This document shows positions 7,556-15,888 of a DNA stretch of 20,563 bases, piece by piece; positions within the stretch are counted from its first letter, which is position 1; every line of letters begins with the position of its first letter. The notes beneath the pieces are model-generated. The model was not told the origin of the DNA, did no database searches, and worked only from the letters and a program-made list of their open reading frames with translations. Location of the stretch: assembly GCA_003500955.1 (NCBI GenBank), contig DNQP01000083.1, forward strand, positions 1 through 20,563, read 5' to 3'. The position numbers and the translations under genes were made by a program. This DNA is from Curvibacter sp. (GTDB lineage Bacteria > Pseudomonadota > Gammaproteobacteria > Burkholderiales > Burkholderiaceae_C).

Positions 7556-8808
7556 AAGTGGCCGTTGTCGGCGCCGGCTGGGCCGGCCTGGCTGCGGCGG
7601 TGCAGGCCGGGCGGGGCGGCCACCAGGTCACGGTCTTCGAAGCCGCACGCACGCCGGGCGGCCGCGCCCGCGGTCTGGAGATCACGCTGCCCGACGGCCG
7701 CAGCGTGGCCGTGGACAACGGTCAGCACATCCTGATCGGGGCCTATACCGAAAGCCTGCGCCTCATGCGCGAAGTCGGTGTGGACGTGAAAGCCGGCCTG
7801 CAACGCCTGCCGCTGACCCTGCAGTTCCCCGACGGGACCGGCCTGCGCCTGCCCGATCTGCCCGTGCCGCTGGATGTGCTGGCCGGCATCCTGCGTAACC
7901 GCGCCTGGCCCCTGAGCGAACGCCTGGGCCTGCTGCGCGCAGCCCTGGGCTGGAAGCTCGCAGGTTTCCAGTGCGCGGACACGCTCAGCGTCGCTGAACT
8001 CTGCGCCAGGCTCGGCCCGCGCGTGCAGGCCGAGCTGATCGAACCGCTGTGTGTCTCGGCGCTCAACACGCCAGCCAAGCAGGCCAGCGCGCAGGTGTTC
8101 CTGCGCGTGCTGCACGATGCGCTGTTCGCCGTGCGCGGCGGCTCGCAGCTCTTGCTGCCGCACGCCGACCTCGGCGCCCTCTTCCCGCAAGCCGCCGTCA
8201 CCTGGCTGCAAACGCAAGGTGCGGCAGTACGCACCGGCGCCCGCATCACGACCCTGCAGCGCGGTGCCGACCACTGGCAGCTCGACGGCCAGCGTTTCGA
8301 CAGCGTGCTGCTGGCCTGCTCCTCCACCGAAGCCGCGCGCCTGGCCGCGCCGTTGAACCCCGCCTGGTCCGGCACCGCCGAGGCCCTGCAGTTCGAGGCC
8401 ATCACCACGGTCTACGCCTGGGCCCAGGATGCAAGACTGGCCGCCCCCATGCTCGCGCTGCACCCCGCTGCGCAGTGGCCCGCGCAGTTCGTCTTTGACC
8501 GCGGCCAGCTCGGTGGTCCGGCCGGCCTGCTGGCCTTCGTGATCAGCGCCAGCCAGGGGGAACGTGGCACGCTGCAGTCCCAGGTGCTCGCGCAGGCGCG
8601 CGTCCAGCTGGGGCTGGAACTGCAGGCGGTACAGACCGTGGTCGAGAGACGTGCCACCTTCGCCTGCACGCCGGGCCTGCAGCGCCCGCCGCAAGCCATT
8701 GCACCGGGCCTGCTCGCCTGCGGCGACTATGTGGCTGGCCCCTACCCGGCCACGCTCGAAGGCGCGGTGCGCAGCGGGCTGGCTGCGGCACAGGCTCTCG
8801 CCCGATGA
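7552..8808 (+). CDS. hpnE: Hydroxysqualene dehydroxylase HpnE (FAD-dependent)
   Basis: HpnE is an FAD-dependent amine-oxidase/phytoene-desaturase-like enzyme that reduces hydroxysqualene to squalene, completing the three-step route. The 418-residue product opens with the dinucleotide-binding signature VVGAGWAGLAAA (G7, G9, G12) and the ribose-binding acid E30. The TPGGRARG motif follows at about 33-40, then VDNGQHILIGAY. It closes with the second FAD motif LLACGDYVAGPYPATLEGAV. The ATG overlaps the hpnD stop by 4 bp, so the three hpn genes form one unit. No squalene-hopene cyclase is in the window, so the fate of squalene must be decided elsewhere in the genome. Confidence 0.95.
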   Translation: MKVAVVGAGWAGLAAAVQAGRGGHQVTVFEAARTPGGRARGLEITLPDGRSVAVDNGQHILIGAYTESLRLMREVGVDVKAGLQRLPLTLQFPDGTGLRLPDLPVPLDVLAGILRNRAWPLSERLGLLRAALGWKLAGFQCADTLSVAELCARLGPRVQAELIEPLCVSALNTPAKQASAQVFLRVLHDALFAVRGGSQLLLPHADLGALFPQAAVTWLQTQGAAVRTGARITTLQRGADHWQLDGQRFDSVLLACSSTEAARLAAPLNPAWSGTAEALQFEAITTVYAWAQDARLAAPMLALHPAAQWPAQFVFDRGQLGGPAGLLAFVISASQGERGTLQSQVLAQARVQLGLELQAVQTVVERRATFACTPGLQRPPQAIAPGLLACGDYVAGPYPATLEGAVRSGLAAAQALAR

Positions 8809-8846
8809 TAAAAACGCCATGACCTGACCCCGTAAAACCGCTCACG

Positions 8847-11282
8847 ATGAAACGCCTGTTCAAAGTCCTCTTCGTCCTGCTCATGGTGCTGCTGACGGCA
8901 CTGGCCATCGCCGTGGCCGCGGGTGTCTGGCACGCACGCAGCAAGCTGCCGCAGCGCAGCGGCACCCTCGCCCTGCAGGGCCTGCAGGCGCCGGTGCAGG
9001 TGAACTGGGATGAGCGCGGCGTGCCGCACATTCAGGCGCAGAACGAGGCCGATCTCTACCGCGCCCTGGGTTTCCTGCACGCGCAGGACCGGCTCTTCCA
9101 GATGGAGATGGTGCGCCGCCTGGCGCGCGGCGAGCTGGCGGAGATCCTGGGGCCCAAGCTGGTCGACACCGACCGCCTCTTCCGCACCCTGGAGCTGCGC
9201 GCCCACGCCGAGCAAAGCGTCCAGCGTGTCGACCGCAACAGCCCCGCCTGGCAGGCCCTGCTGGCCTATTTGGACGGCATCAACGAATTCCAGGACACGC
9301 GTCCCCTGCCGGTCGAGTTCGGGCTGCTGGGCATCCAGCCGCAGCACTACACCCCGGTGGACACCCTGGCTGTGGCCGGCTACCTGGCCTACAGCTTCGC
9401 CGCCGCGCTGCGCACCGAGCCTGCGCTCACCTATGTGCGCGACCAGCTGGGCCCCGACTACTTGCGGGTCTTCGACCTCGACTGGCAGCCGCTGGGCGTG
9501 CTCGGCCCCATGGCGGAGCGCCCCGCAAAGCAAGGCGCACCGCGCCTGGGCCAGGCCGACTGGCGGTCGCTGGCGCGCGTGGCCGAGGTCAGCCAGCAGG
9601 CCCTGGAGCTGGCCGGCGTGCCGCTGTTCGAAGGCAGCAACGCCTGGGTCATCGGCGGCAGCCGCACGGCCAGCGGCAAGCCCCTGCTCGCGGGCGACCC
9701 GCACATCGCCTTCAGCGTGCCCGCCGTCTGGTACGAGGCGCATCTGAATGCCCCGGGCTTCGAGCTCTATGGCCACTTCCAGGCGCTCAATCCCTTTGCG
9801 CTGCTAGGCCACAACCAGCAGTTCGGCTGGAGCCTCACGATGTTCCAGAACGACGACATGGACCTTGTGGCACTGCGGACCAACCCGGCGCAAGCCGGCC
9901 AGGTCGCCTACCAGGGCCAGTGGGTCGCATTGCGCACGCGCACCGAACTGATTCAGGTCAAGGGCGCCGAGCCCGTGAGCGTCACGCTGCAGCGCTCACC
10001 GTTCGGCCCGGTGATCAACCAGGCCTTCCCCGACAGCGTGGGCCAGGCCCCGGTGGCCCTGTGGTGGACCTTTCTCGAATCCGAGAACCCCATCATGGAA
10101 GCCTTCCATGAACTCAACCGCGCCGACACCCTGGCCAAGGCACGCAGCGCAGCCAGCAAGATCCACGCGCCGGGCCTGAACATTGTCTGGGCCAATGCGG
10201 CGGGCGACATCGGCTGGTGGGCCGCGGCCCGGCTGGTGCAGCGTCCCTACAACGTCAACCCGAGCTTCATCCTCGACGGCGCAACAGCCCAGGCCGACAA
10301 GCCCGGCTTCTACCGCTTCGCCGACAACCCGCAGGAGGAGAACCCGGCGCGCGGCTACATCATGTCGGCCAATCACCAGCCAGTGCCACGCAGCGGCGTG
10401 CCCGTGCACGGCTACTACAACCTCTACGACCGCGCGCGCCGGCTCGACCAGCTGCTACGCACGCGCAGCACGGGCTGGACGCTGGAGCAAAGCCAGGCCC
10501 TGCAGCTCGACGTGACCACGGACTACGGACCGCGCGTGCTGCGCCCCCTGCTGCCCCTGCTGAGTGCCATGGCGGGCGAGGACTCGATTCAGCGCGCCTT
10601 GGTTGACCAGCTGGCCGTCTGGGACGGCAGCCATGGCAGCGACAGCATCGCCGCCACCGTCTTCAACCAGTTCCTCTACGAGCTCGCCCGCGCCGCCATG
10701 GCCGACGAGATGGGACCGCAGTTCGCCAACCTGCTGCGCACCCGCGCCATCGACCACGCCCTGCCGCGTCTGATGGCGGATGCATCCTCGCCGTGGTGGG
10801 ACGACCGGCGCACCGACAAGCAGGAGAACCGCAACGACATCGTGCAGCGGGCTTGGCAGGCCGCACTGAGCCATCTGCGCGAGACCCACGGCGTCTCGCC
10901 GCCCGCCTGGACCTGGGGCCAGAACCACAGCGTGGTGCATGCCCATCCGCTGGGCCGCATCAAGCCGCTGGACCGGCTCTTCAACGTCGGCCCGCTGCCC
11001 GCGCCGGGCGGGCGCGAACTGCCCAACAATCTGGCTCAGCCCCTGGGCCCTGCGCCCTGGAGCGTGAGTTACGGCCCCTCGACGCGGCGCGTGATCGACT
11101 TCGCCGCGCCCGGCCAGGCACAAGGCATCAACCCGGTCGGTCAGAGCGGCGTGCTTTTCGACACGCACTACGGCGACCAGGCCCGCGACTACCTGGCGGG
11201 GCAGTACCACCCCATGCACCTGGACGCCCAGGCGGTACGGCGCGCCACGCGCAGCACCCTGCGACTGCTGCCGCGGGACTGA
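8847..11282 (+). CDS. Penicillin/AHL-acylase family Ntn-hydrolase, membrane-anchored
   Basis: This family hydrolyses amides such as penicillins or acyl-homoserine lactones in the periplasm, after self-cleavage into two chains. The 811-residue product has an N-terminal membrane segment (about 5-27) that is an anchor or uncleaved signal. The alpha part carries the conserved DERGVPHIQA and LGFLHAQDRLFQMEMVRRLARGELAE motifs. The cleavage site is EG/SNAWVIGG, making Ser264 the N-terminal nucleophile of the beta chain. A histidine follows at beta-23 (GDPH), and an oxyanion asparagine is likely N509 (SANHQP). The SN-WV motif with beta-His23 is closer to AHL acylases than to penicillin G acylase, which has Gln there; this is inference. 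The gene starts 38 bp after hpnE and may be co-transcribed with it. No Shine-Dalgarno is seen. Confidence 0.9.
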   Translation: MKRLFKVLFVLLMVLLTALAIAVAAGVWHARSKLPQRSGTLALQGLQAPVQVNWDERGVPHIQAQNEADLYRALGFLHAQDRLFQMEMVRRLARGELAEILGPKLVDTDRLFRTLELRAHAEQSVQRVDRNSPAWQALLAYLDGINEFQDTRPLPVEFGLLGIQPQHYTPVDTLAVAGYLAYSFAAALRTEPALTYVRDQLGPDYLRVFDLDWQPLGVLGPMAERPAKQGAPRLGQADWRSLARVAEVSQQALELAGVPLFEGSNAWVIGGSRTASGKPLLAGDPHIAFSVPAVWYEAHLNAPGFELYGHFQALNPFALLGHNQQFGWSLTMFQNDDMDLVALRTNPAQAGQVAYQGQWVALRTRTELIQVKGAEPVSVTLQRSPFGPVINQAFPDSVGQAPVALWWTFLESENPIMEAFHELNRADTLAKARSAASKIHAPGLNIVWANAAGDIGWWAAARLVQRPYNVNPSFILDGATAQADKPGFYRFADNPQEENPARGYIMSANHQPVPRSGVPVHGYYNLYDRARRLDQLLRTRSTGWTLEQSQALQLDVTTDYGPRVLRPLLPLLSAMAGEDSIQRALVDQLAVWDGSHGSDSIAATVFNQFLYELARAAMADEMGPQFANLLRTRAIDHALPRLMADASSPWWDDRRTDKQENRNDIVQRAWQAALSHLRETHGVSPPAWTWGQNHSVVHAHPLGRIKPLDRLFNVGPLPAPGGRELPNNLAQPLGPAPWSVSYGPSTRRVIDFAAPGQAQGINPVGQSGVLFDTHYGDQARDYLAGQYHPMHLDAQAVRRATRSTLRLLPRD

Positions 11283-11358
11283 GTGACAGCGCCTCGCACA
11301 GGGCCCGTCGCCACACCGCCCCCTCGACTCTGGCGCTTGCCTGATCGAGGTGCCCCAT

Positions 11359-11379
11359 GGTCAGCGAGGCGCGCTGACC
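11359..11379. other. Perfect 8-bp hairpin at the convergent acylase/HAD-hydrolase ends
   Basis: GGTCAGCG and CGCTGACC pair around a 5-nt loop, across the stop codon of the HAD gene and 77 bp after the acylase stop. There is no T-tract on either side, so it is not a canonical intrinsic terminator. It may impede both convergent transcripts. Confidence 0.3.
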
Positions 11380-12095
11380 TCGCTGAACTGCGGACGCAAC
11401 AGGGTGCATAGCGCGCTCATGTCCGCCACGGTGGCGTGGGGCTGGTGGGTGGCATGCGTCCAGTCCTGTGCCCCGCGATTGACCCAGACGGTCTGCAGGC
11501 CTGCGCCGAGCGCCCCGACCACGTCCAGCAGGGCATCGTCGCCCACATGCAGCACCTCGTGGGGCGCCACGCCGACGGACGCCGCCGCAGCATGGAAGAT
11601 GCGCGCATCGGGCTTGCCGACGCCAAATTCCTGCGCGCTGAAGCCGGCGCTGAAGTAGTGCCCCAGGCCGATGCGCCGCACGTCGGCATTGCCGTTGGAC
11701 ACGGCCACGACCGGAAAGCGCTGCGCAAGCCAGGCCAGGGCGGGACGCGCGTCGTCAAAGAGCTGCACGCGCATGCGCTCGGCGATGAAGACCTCGTAGG
11801 CCGGGGTCACCAGCGCCCTGTCCTCGCCATGCTGTGCCAGGGCCAGGCGGATCTGCTCCTGGCGCAGGGCCCGTAGGTCATGGCTGAGCTCGGGACGCTC
11901 GGCGATCAGCTGGCGGCGCAGCGCCAGACGCTGTTCGGTATCGGCCAGCCAGAGGGCCGTCTTCGGTGCCCGCGGACGCAACCAGTCCTGCAGCGCCTGT
12001 TCGGCACGGGCGATCACGGGCCAGATGGGCCAGAGCGTATCGTCCAGATCGAGAGAGATGGCCTTGATGCGGGAGAGATCGAGCAGGGATGTCAT
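11361..12095 (-). CDS. HAD-superfamily hydrolase (subfamily IA phosphatase)
   Basis: This is a cytoplasmic haloacid-dehalogenase-fold phosphatase with an unidentified small phosphorylated substrate. The 244-residue product from the ATG at 12093-12095 has all four motifs: [11 protein letters not shown] (D16 nucleophile, D18 acid/base); II, VAVSNGN (S133, N134); III, K161 in [10 protein letters not shown]; and [14 protein letters not shown] (D186, D187). The helical cap lies between motifs I and II. An upstream in-frame ATG at 12114-12116 would add MRYSRRV and overlap the hemH start codon head-to-head. Neither start has a convincing ribosome site. I prefer the shorter form because the family begins just before the DxD motif. 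It is convergent with the acylase gene and divergent from hemH. Confidence 0.9.
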   Translation of the reverse strand: MTSLLDLSRIKAISLDLDDTLWPIWPVIARAEQALQDWLRPRAPKTALWLADTEQRLALRRQLIAERPELSHDLRALRQEQIRLALAQHGEDRALVTPAYEVFIAERMRVQLFDDARPALAWLAQRFPVVAVSNGNADVRRIGLGHYFSAGFSAQEFGVGKPDARIFHAAAASVGVAPHEVLHVGDDALLDVVGALGAGLQTVWVNRGAQDWTHATHQPHATVADMSALCTLLRPQFSEVSAPR

Positions 12096-12099
12096 GACT

Positions 12100-12110
12100 C
12101 GGCGAGAATA
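12100..12110. promoter_or_regulatory. Candidate shared, bidirectional -10 element between HAD gene and hemH
   Basis: Within the 19 bp separating the two start codons is GAGAATA, which reads as GAGAAT towards hemH and TATTCT towards the HAD gene. Each matches TATAAT at 4 of 6 positions. Used in both directions, starts would fall at or within a few bases of each ATG. I see no consensus -35 on either side. Confidence 0.35.
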
Positions 12111-12114
12111 CCGC

Positions 12115-13206
12115 ATGGCTTTCAGCAAAGAACCCACGTATACCCATGGTCAGATTCCGGGCACGGCCGTGCTGCTGTGCAATCTGGGCACCCCTGACGC
12201 CCCGACGCCGGCCGCGCTGCGCCGCTACCTGGCCGAGTTCCTGGGCGACCCCCGCGTGGTCGAGATCCCCAAGCCGATCTGGTGGCTGATCCTGCACGGC
12301 ATCATCCTGCGCGTGCGGCCCGCAAAATCGGCCGCCAAGTACGCCAGCATCTGGACGCCCGAAGGCTCGCCGCTCAAGGTCTGGACCGAACGCCAGGCCC
12401 AGGCCCTGCAGGGCTGGCTGCAGCAGCAGGGGCACCATGTGACGGTGCGCTACGCCATGCGCTACGGCAACCCTTCGATCGCCAGCGAGCTCGATGCACT
12501 CAAGGCCCAGGGCATCACACGCGTGCTCGTCCTGCCGGCCTACCCGCAGTACTCGGGCACGACCACCGCGAGCGTGATCGACGCCGTCACGAGCTGGTCG
12601 GCCCAGGTCCGTAACCTGCCCGAGCTGCGCTTCGTCAACCGCTACCACGACGACCCGGGCTACATCAGCGCGCTGGCCGCGCGCATCAGTGCCTATTGGC
12701 AGGAACACGGCCGGCCGGACAAGCTGGTGCTGAGCTTTCATGGCGTGCCCGAGCGTACACTGCACCTCGGGGACACCTACCACTGCGAGTGCTACAAGAC
12801 CGCGCGCCTGCTGTCAGAACAGCTGGGGCTGAGCCGCGATCAGGTGCAGCTGACCTTCCAGTCGCGTTTCGGCAAGGCCAAGTGGCTCGAACCCTACACC
12901 GAGCCCACGCTGATCGCCCTGGCCCAGGCCGGCGTGAAGCGCGTGGATGTGGCCTGCCCGGGCTTCACCAGCGACTGTCTGGAGACGCTGGAGGAGATCG
13001 CCCAGGAGGCCCGCGAGGCCTTCCTGCACGCCGGTGGCGAGCAGTTCCACTACATCCCCTGCCTCAACGACAGCGCGCCCTGGGTCGAGGCCATGGGCCG
13101 GCTGGCCGAGCAACATCTGGGGGGCTGGCCCACACGCCGGGCACCCGATGCGCAGGCCCTGGCCGCCTCGCGTGCGGCCGCGCTAGCCGCTGGGGCGAAG
13201 AACTAG
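12115..13206 (+). CDS. hemH: Ferrochelatase
   Basis: Ferrochelatase inserts Fe(II) into protoporphyrin IX, the last step of protoheme synthesis. The 363-residue product has family landmarks in order: [21 protein letters not shown] near the N-terminus, [17 protein letters not shown] (139-153), [15 protein letters not shown] with the catalytic H209, [26 protein letters not shown] (246-262), and [17 protein letters not shown], whose acidic residues (E290-E294 region) are part of the metal path. There is no C-terminal Fe-S cysteine cluster. I chose the ATG at 12115 because the protein there matches the family start; upstream in-frame ATGs lie inside the divergent HAD gene. The stop codon shares CTA/TAG bases with that of the convergent downstream gene. 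Confidence 0.97.
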   Translation: MAFSKEPTYTHGQIPGTAVLLCNLGTPDAPTPAALRRYLAEFLGDPRVVEIPKPIWWLILHGIILRVRPAKSAAKYASIWTPEGSPLKVWTERQAQALQGWLQQQGHHVTVRYAMRYGNPSIASELDALKAQGITRVLVLPAYPQYSGTTTASVIDAVTSWSAQVRNLPELRFVNRYHDDPGYISALAARISAYWQEHGRPDKLVLSFHGVPERTLHLGDTYHCECYKTARLLSEQLGLSRDQVQLTFQSRFGKAKWLEPYTEPTLIALAQAGVKRVDVACPGFTSDCLETLEEIAQEAREAFLHAGGEQFHYIPCLNDSAPWVEAMGRLAEQHLGGWPTRRAPDAQALAASRAAALAAGAKN

Positions 13207-13859
13207 TCTTTCCTGGGCGGGCGCAGGGCACGGTAGGCTGGCCGCGCCAGGCAGGCGTGCAGCCAGGCATACACCAGGGGGAAGGCTTCCATCAGCTCTC
13301 GGGTGGCGCGCACCCAGAGCAGCACACTGGCCACGCAGAGATCGGCCACCGTGAAGCGCTCAGCAGCCAGATGGGCCTCACCACGCGCCTGTTGTGCTGC
13401 CAGATGTTTTTCCAGCACGCGCAGAGGCACATGCAGGCGCTGCTCGGCCTTGTCGGCCAGCTCGGGCTTGCGCTCTTCCGGCGCCATCGCGAAGCGGTGC
13501 ATGAGCACGGTCAGCGCATCCTTCTCCACCTCGGTCATGACCCAGAAGGACCAGCGCAGCGCCTCGGCGTCCTCGCGCGGCGTGGCGGGTGTGATGCTGC
13601 GGCCATCGGCCGGACCATGCTGGCGCGCGATGTAGAGCGCACAGGCCATGCTCTCCCAGATGATCACCTCGCCCTCGGGCCGGTGGTCGACCACGACCGG
13701 AATACGCCCGTTGGGATTGAGCGCCAGAAAGTCCGACGCGCGCGTGGCACCCACGCGGTAGTCGGTCTGCACATGCTCGAATGCCAGGCCCAGTTCGGTC
13801 GCGGCCCACAGGGGGCGCAGCGCGCGCGAGGCCTGGATGCCGTAGATCGTCAACGCCAT
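13203..13859 (-). CDS. Glutathione S-transferase family protein
   Basis: This is a cytosolic GST-fold protein that probably conjugates or reduces with glutathione, substrate unknown. The 218-residue product has an N-terminal thioredoxin-like half: [18 protein letters not shown], with S11 as likely catalytic residue; [11 protein letters not shown] with the cis-Pro P53; and E68-S69, which bind the glutathione gamma-glutamyl group. An all-helical half follows, with the N-capping motif [12 protein letters not shown]. The ATG at 13857-13859 is fixed by a strong AGGAG site 5 nt away; the frame stays open upstream into the hydrolase gene, but that part is not protein-like. It lies 64 bp beyond the hydrolase gene and could be a distal member of the transporter operon or have its own promoter. 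The stop overlaps the hemH stop. Confidence 0.9.
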   Translation of the reverse strand: MALTIYGIQASRALRPLWAATELGLAFEHVQTDYRVGATRASDFLALNPNGRIPVVVDHRPEGEVIIWESMACALYIARQHGPADGRSITPATPREDAEALRWSFWVMTEVEKDALTVLMHRFAMAPEERKPELADKAEQRLHVPLRVLEKHLAAQQARGEAHLAAERFTVADLCVASVLLWVRATRELMEAFPLVYAWLHACLARPAYRALRPPRKD

Positions 13860-13864
13860 GAAGT

Positions 13865-13869
13865 CTCCT
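13865..13869 (-). promoter_or_regulatory. Shine-Dalgarno AGGAG fixing the GST start
   Basis: AGGAG on the minus strand is 5 nt before the ATG at 13857-13859. It rules out the longer upstream in-frame starts within the hydrolase gene. Confidence 0.85.
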
Positions 13870-13923
13870 GAATGAAAGTACGGCATTGTGCCCAAGCCTG
13901 CGGGCCGGGCTGGCGTACCCGCT

Positions 13924-14793
13924 TCAGTCGTGCTGGCGGATGAAAGAGAGCACGGCCTCGAGCTGCTCCGGCACATTGAGGGCCGGTGCATGGCCGCAAC
14001 CCGGCACCTCGATGACCTGCAGGCGCCCTGCGCGCCCCGGTCCGCAGTCGCGCATGCGGACCACGGTCTCGGGCAGCACCAGGTCGGACTCGGCGCCACG
14101 CAACAGCAGCACGGGCTGGGTGAGGCGCTCGTAGTGTGCCCAGAGCAGGTAATCGTCTGGATGATGGACGAACTGCTGCACCATGGCCGGGTCGTAGTGC
14201 GGCGTCACCCGCCCGTCGGGCAGGCGGCGCATCGAGGTCTCGGCCAGGCGGCGCCACTGCGCGTCGCTGAGCCAGCCGAAGGGTCGGTAAGCCTGGCGGA
14301 AAAAGGCCTCGAGTTCGGTCAGGGTCTCGAAGTCCGGCGGGTTGCCCGCGTAGGCGCGGATGCGCGCGATGGCCGCATCGGCCAGCTGGGGCGCGTTGTC
14401 GTTCAGCACCAGGCTGCGGATACGGCCTTGCAGCTGGGGCTGGAGCAGGCCGGCCGCACAGACCGTGCCGATGGCCCCGCCCATGGAGGTGCCCACCCAG
14501 TGCGCCGACGCGATGCCCAGCTGCTCGAAGAGATCGGCGGCGATGCGCGCGTAGAAAGCCAGGCAGTACTCCTGCTCGGGCTGCGGGCTCCACTGGCTGT
14601 AACCCCGGCCCAGGGTGTCGGGACAGACCACACGGTAGCCCTGGGCCGCCAGATGCTGCCCCAGCTCGTCCATATCGCGCCCCGTACGCGCCAGTCCATG
14701 CCAGGCGATCACGGTGCGCGTGTGGCCTGCGCCCCAGAGGGTGCAGTGGATTTCGCGCCCGGCGCAGCGCAGGTAATGCGAGTCGGGACTCAC
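13924..14793 (-). CDS. Alpha/beta-fold hydrolase coupled to the ABC transporter
   Basis: This is a serine hydrolase of the alpha/beta fold (esterase, lactonase or C-C bond hydrolase type); its exact substrate cannot be read from sequence. In the 289-residue product, the oxyanion strand is VIAWHGLARTGRDMD (about 28-42). The nucleophile elbow is GTSMGG with S103. The acid is D237 in LLRGAESDLVLP, and the base is H268 in VPGCGHAPALN. A helical lid lies between about 140 and 215. The start is a GTG whose last bases form the livM-like stop (GTGA, 4-bp overlap), implying translational coupling. That suggests it processes the imported compound. There is no signal peptide, so it should act in the cytoplasm, where the solute arrives. 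Confidence 0.92.
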   Translation of the reverse strand: MSPDSHYLRCAGREIHCTLWGAGHTRTVIAWHGLARTGRDMDELGQHLAAQGYRVVCPDTLGRGYSQWSPQPEQEYCLAFYARIAADLFEQLGIASAHWVGTSMGGAIGTVCAAGLLQPQLQGRIRSLVLNDNAPQLADAAIARIRAYAGNPPDFETLTELEAFFRQAYRPFGWLSDAQWRRLAETSMRRLPDGRVTPHYDPAMVQQFVHHPDDYLLWAHYERLTQPVLLLRGAESDLVLPETVVRMRDCGPGRAGRLQVIEVPGCGHAPALNVPEQLEAVLSFIRQHD

Positions 14794-15878
14794 GACGCAC
14801 CTCCGGCCTTGGATGGGCGTGCCGCCGCGGCGCGCAGACGCCCCACCACACCCGTGGGGAAGTAGTAGACCGACAGGACGAATAGCAGACCGAGCCAGAG
14901 CAGCCAGCGGTCCGGCGAGAGCAGTGCAGGCAGCAGCGGCAGACCGGCGGCAGCTTCGCTGCCCAGACGCAGCAGGTCCTGCAGATAGCTTTGCGCGACC
15001 ACGAAGAGCACGGCGCCGATGGCCGAACCGTAGACCGTGCCCATGCCGCCGATGACGACGATGAGCAGCACGTCCATCATGATCTCGAAGGACAGCGAGG
15101 TGTCGGGCCCGTTGTAGCGCAGCCAGACGGCCAGCATGGCACCGGCCAGGCAGGCGAACAGCGCCGAGATCGCGCTGGACAGCGTGCGGTAGACCACCAC
15201 GCGGTAGCCCAGCGCCTCGGACCGGAACTCGTTCTCGCGGATGGCCTGCAGCACGCGGCCGAAGGGCGAGTTGACGATGCGCAGCAGGGCCAGCAGCAGC
15301 ACCAGCGCCACCGCGAACAGCAGGTAGTAGCTGAAGAACTTGCCGTCGATCATCACGCCCAGCACGGGCTCCTCGAAGAGCTCGAAGCTCGGTTGCAGGA
15401 CAGCCGGCAGCTTGAAGCTCAGGCCGTCCTCGCCCCCGGTGAAGTCCGAGAGCTGCGAGGCCAGGGTCTGGAAGGCCGCGGCCACGGCCAGGGTGATCAT
15501 GGCGAAGAAGATGGCGCGCACGCGCAGCGAAAAGAGGCCGATCACCAGGGCCAGCACCAGCGTGAGCGCGAGCGCGAGCGCGAGCCCCGTGGCCAGCGCG
15601 CCCCAGCTCGCGCCCAGTCGGGTGCTGGCGATGGCGATACCGTAGGCGCCGATGCCGAAGAACATGGTATGGGCAAAGCTCACGATGCCCGTGTAGCCCA
15701 GCAGCAGGTCGAAGCTGGCGACCAGCACGATGAAGATCAGCACCTTGGCGGCGACGTTGAGCGCCTTGACACCGGGCACGATGAAGGGCGCGATGGCCAG
15801 CGCGATCAGGATGGCCAGCAGGATCAGCGCCAGGATGCGGCTGCGCGGCAGATCGTTGGAAATGAGGCGGGTCAACAT
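14790..15878 (-). CDS. livM: Branched-chain amino acid-type ABC transporter permease, LivM family
   Basis: This is the second inner-membrane channel subunit of a HAAT-family importer, pairing with the LivH-like protein. The 362-residue product is almost entirely hydrophobic, with 9-10 predicted TM segments. LivM-type motifs include FDLLLGYTGIVSFAHTMFFGIGAYG near 56-80 and the ATPase-contact loop AIRENEFRSEALGYRV near 215-230. A further conserved stretch is VVIGGMGTVYGSAIGAVL. A short hexanucleotide repeat encodes LALALAL within a TM helix. It starts 10 bp after livH and is preceded by GAGG at about -12. The gene symbol denotes the family only; the substrate need not be leucine. Confidence 0.93.
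   Translation of the reverse strand: MLTRLISNDLPRSRILALILLAILIALAIAPFIVPGVKALNVAAKVLIFIVLVASFDLLLGYTGIVSFAHTMFFGIGAYGIAIASTRLGASWGALATGLALALALTLVLALVIGLFSLRVRAIFFAMITLAVAAAFQTLASQLSDFTGGEDGLSFKLPAVLQPSFELFEEPVLGVMIDGKFFSYYLLFAVALVLLLALLRIVNSPFGRVLQAIRENEFRSEALGYRVVVYRTLSSAISALFACLAGAMLAVWLRYNGPDTSLSFEIMMDVLLIVVIGGMGTVYGSAIGAVLFVVAQSYLQDLLRLGSEAAAGLPLLPALLSPDRWLLWLGLLFVLSVYYFPTGVVGRLRAAAARPSKAGGAS
15564..15585. repeat. Hexanucleotide tandem repeat (GAGCGC)3.7 inside livM
   Basis: Three full GAGCGC units plus GAGC lie inside the permease gene and encode alternating Leu-Ala in a membrane helix. A change of one unit would add or remove two residues without a frameshift. Confidence 0.8.
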
Positions 15879-15888
15879 GGTCTGGGCC

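Noticed and set aside
8805..8846. Small gene (ATG at 8819) between hpnE and the acylase gene
   Set aside because: It reads Met-Thr-stop; the 38-bp gap contains only A-rich -10-like strings and no supported gene.
11359..11379. Bidirectional intrinsic terminator between acylase and HAD genes
   Set aside because: The 8-bp stem is perfect, but no T-tract follows on either strand. I list it only as a hairpin.
13870..13923. GC-rich dyad after the alpha/beta hydrolase as operon terminator
   Set aside because: Only short, imperfect pairing and no T-tract; I could not support a terminator here.
13860..14099. Extended N-terminus for the GST-like gene (in-frame starts up to 14099)
   Set aside because: The extension overlaps the hydrolase gene and does not look like protein. 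The AGGAG site and family start both fix the ATG at 13857-13859.
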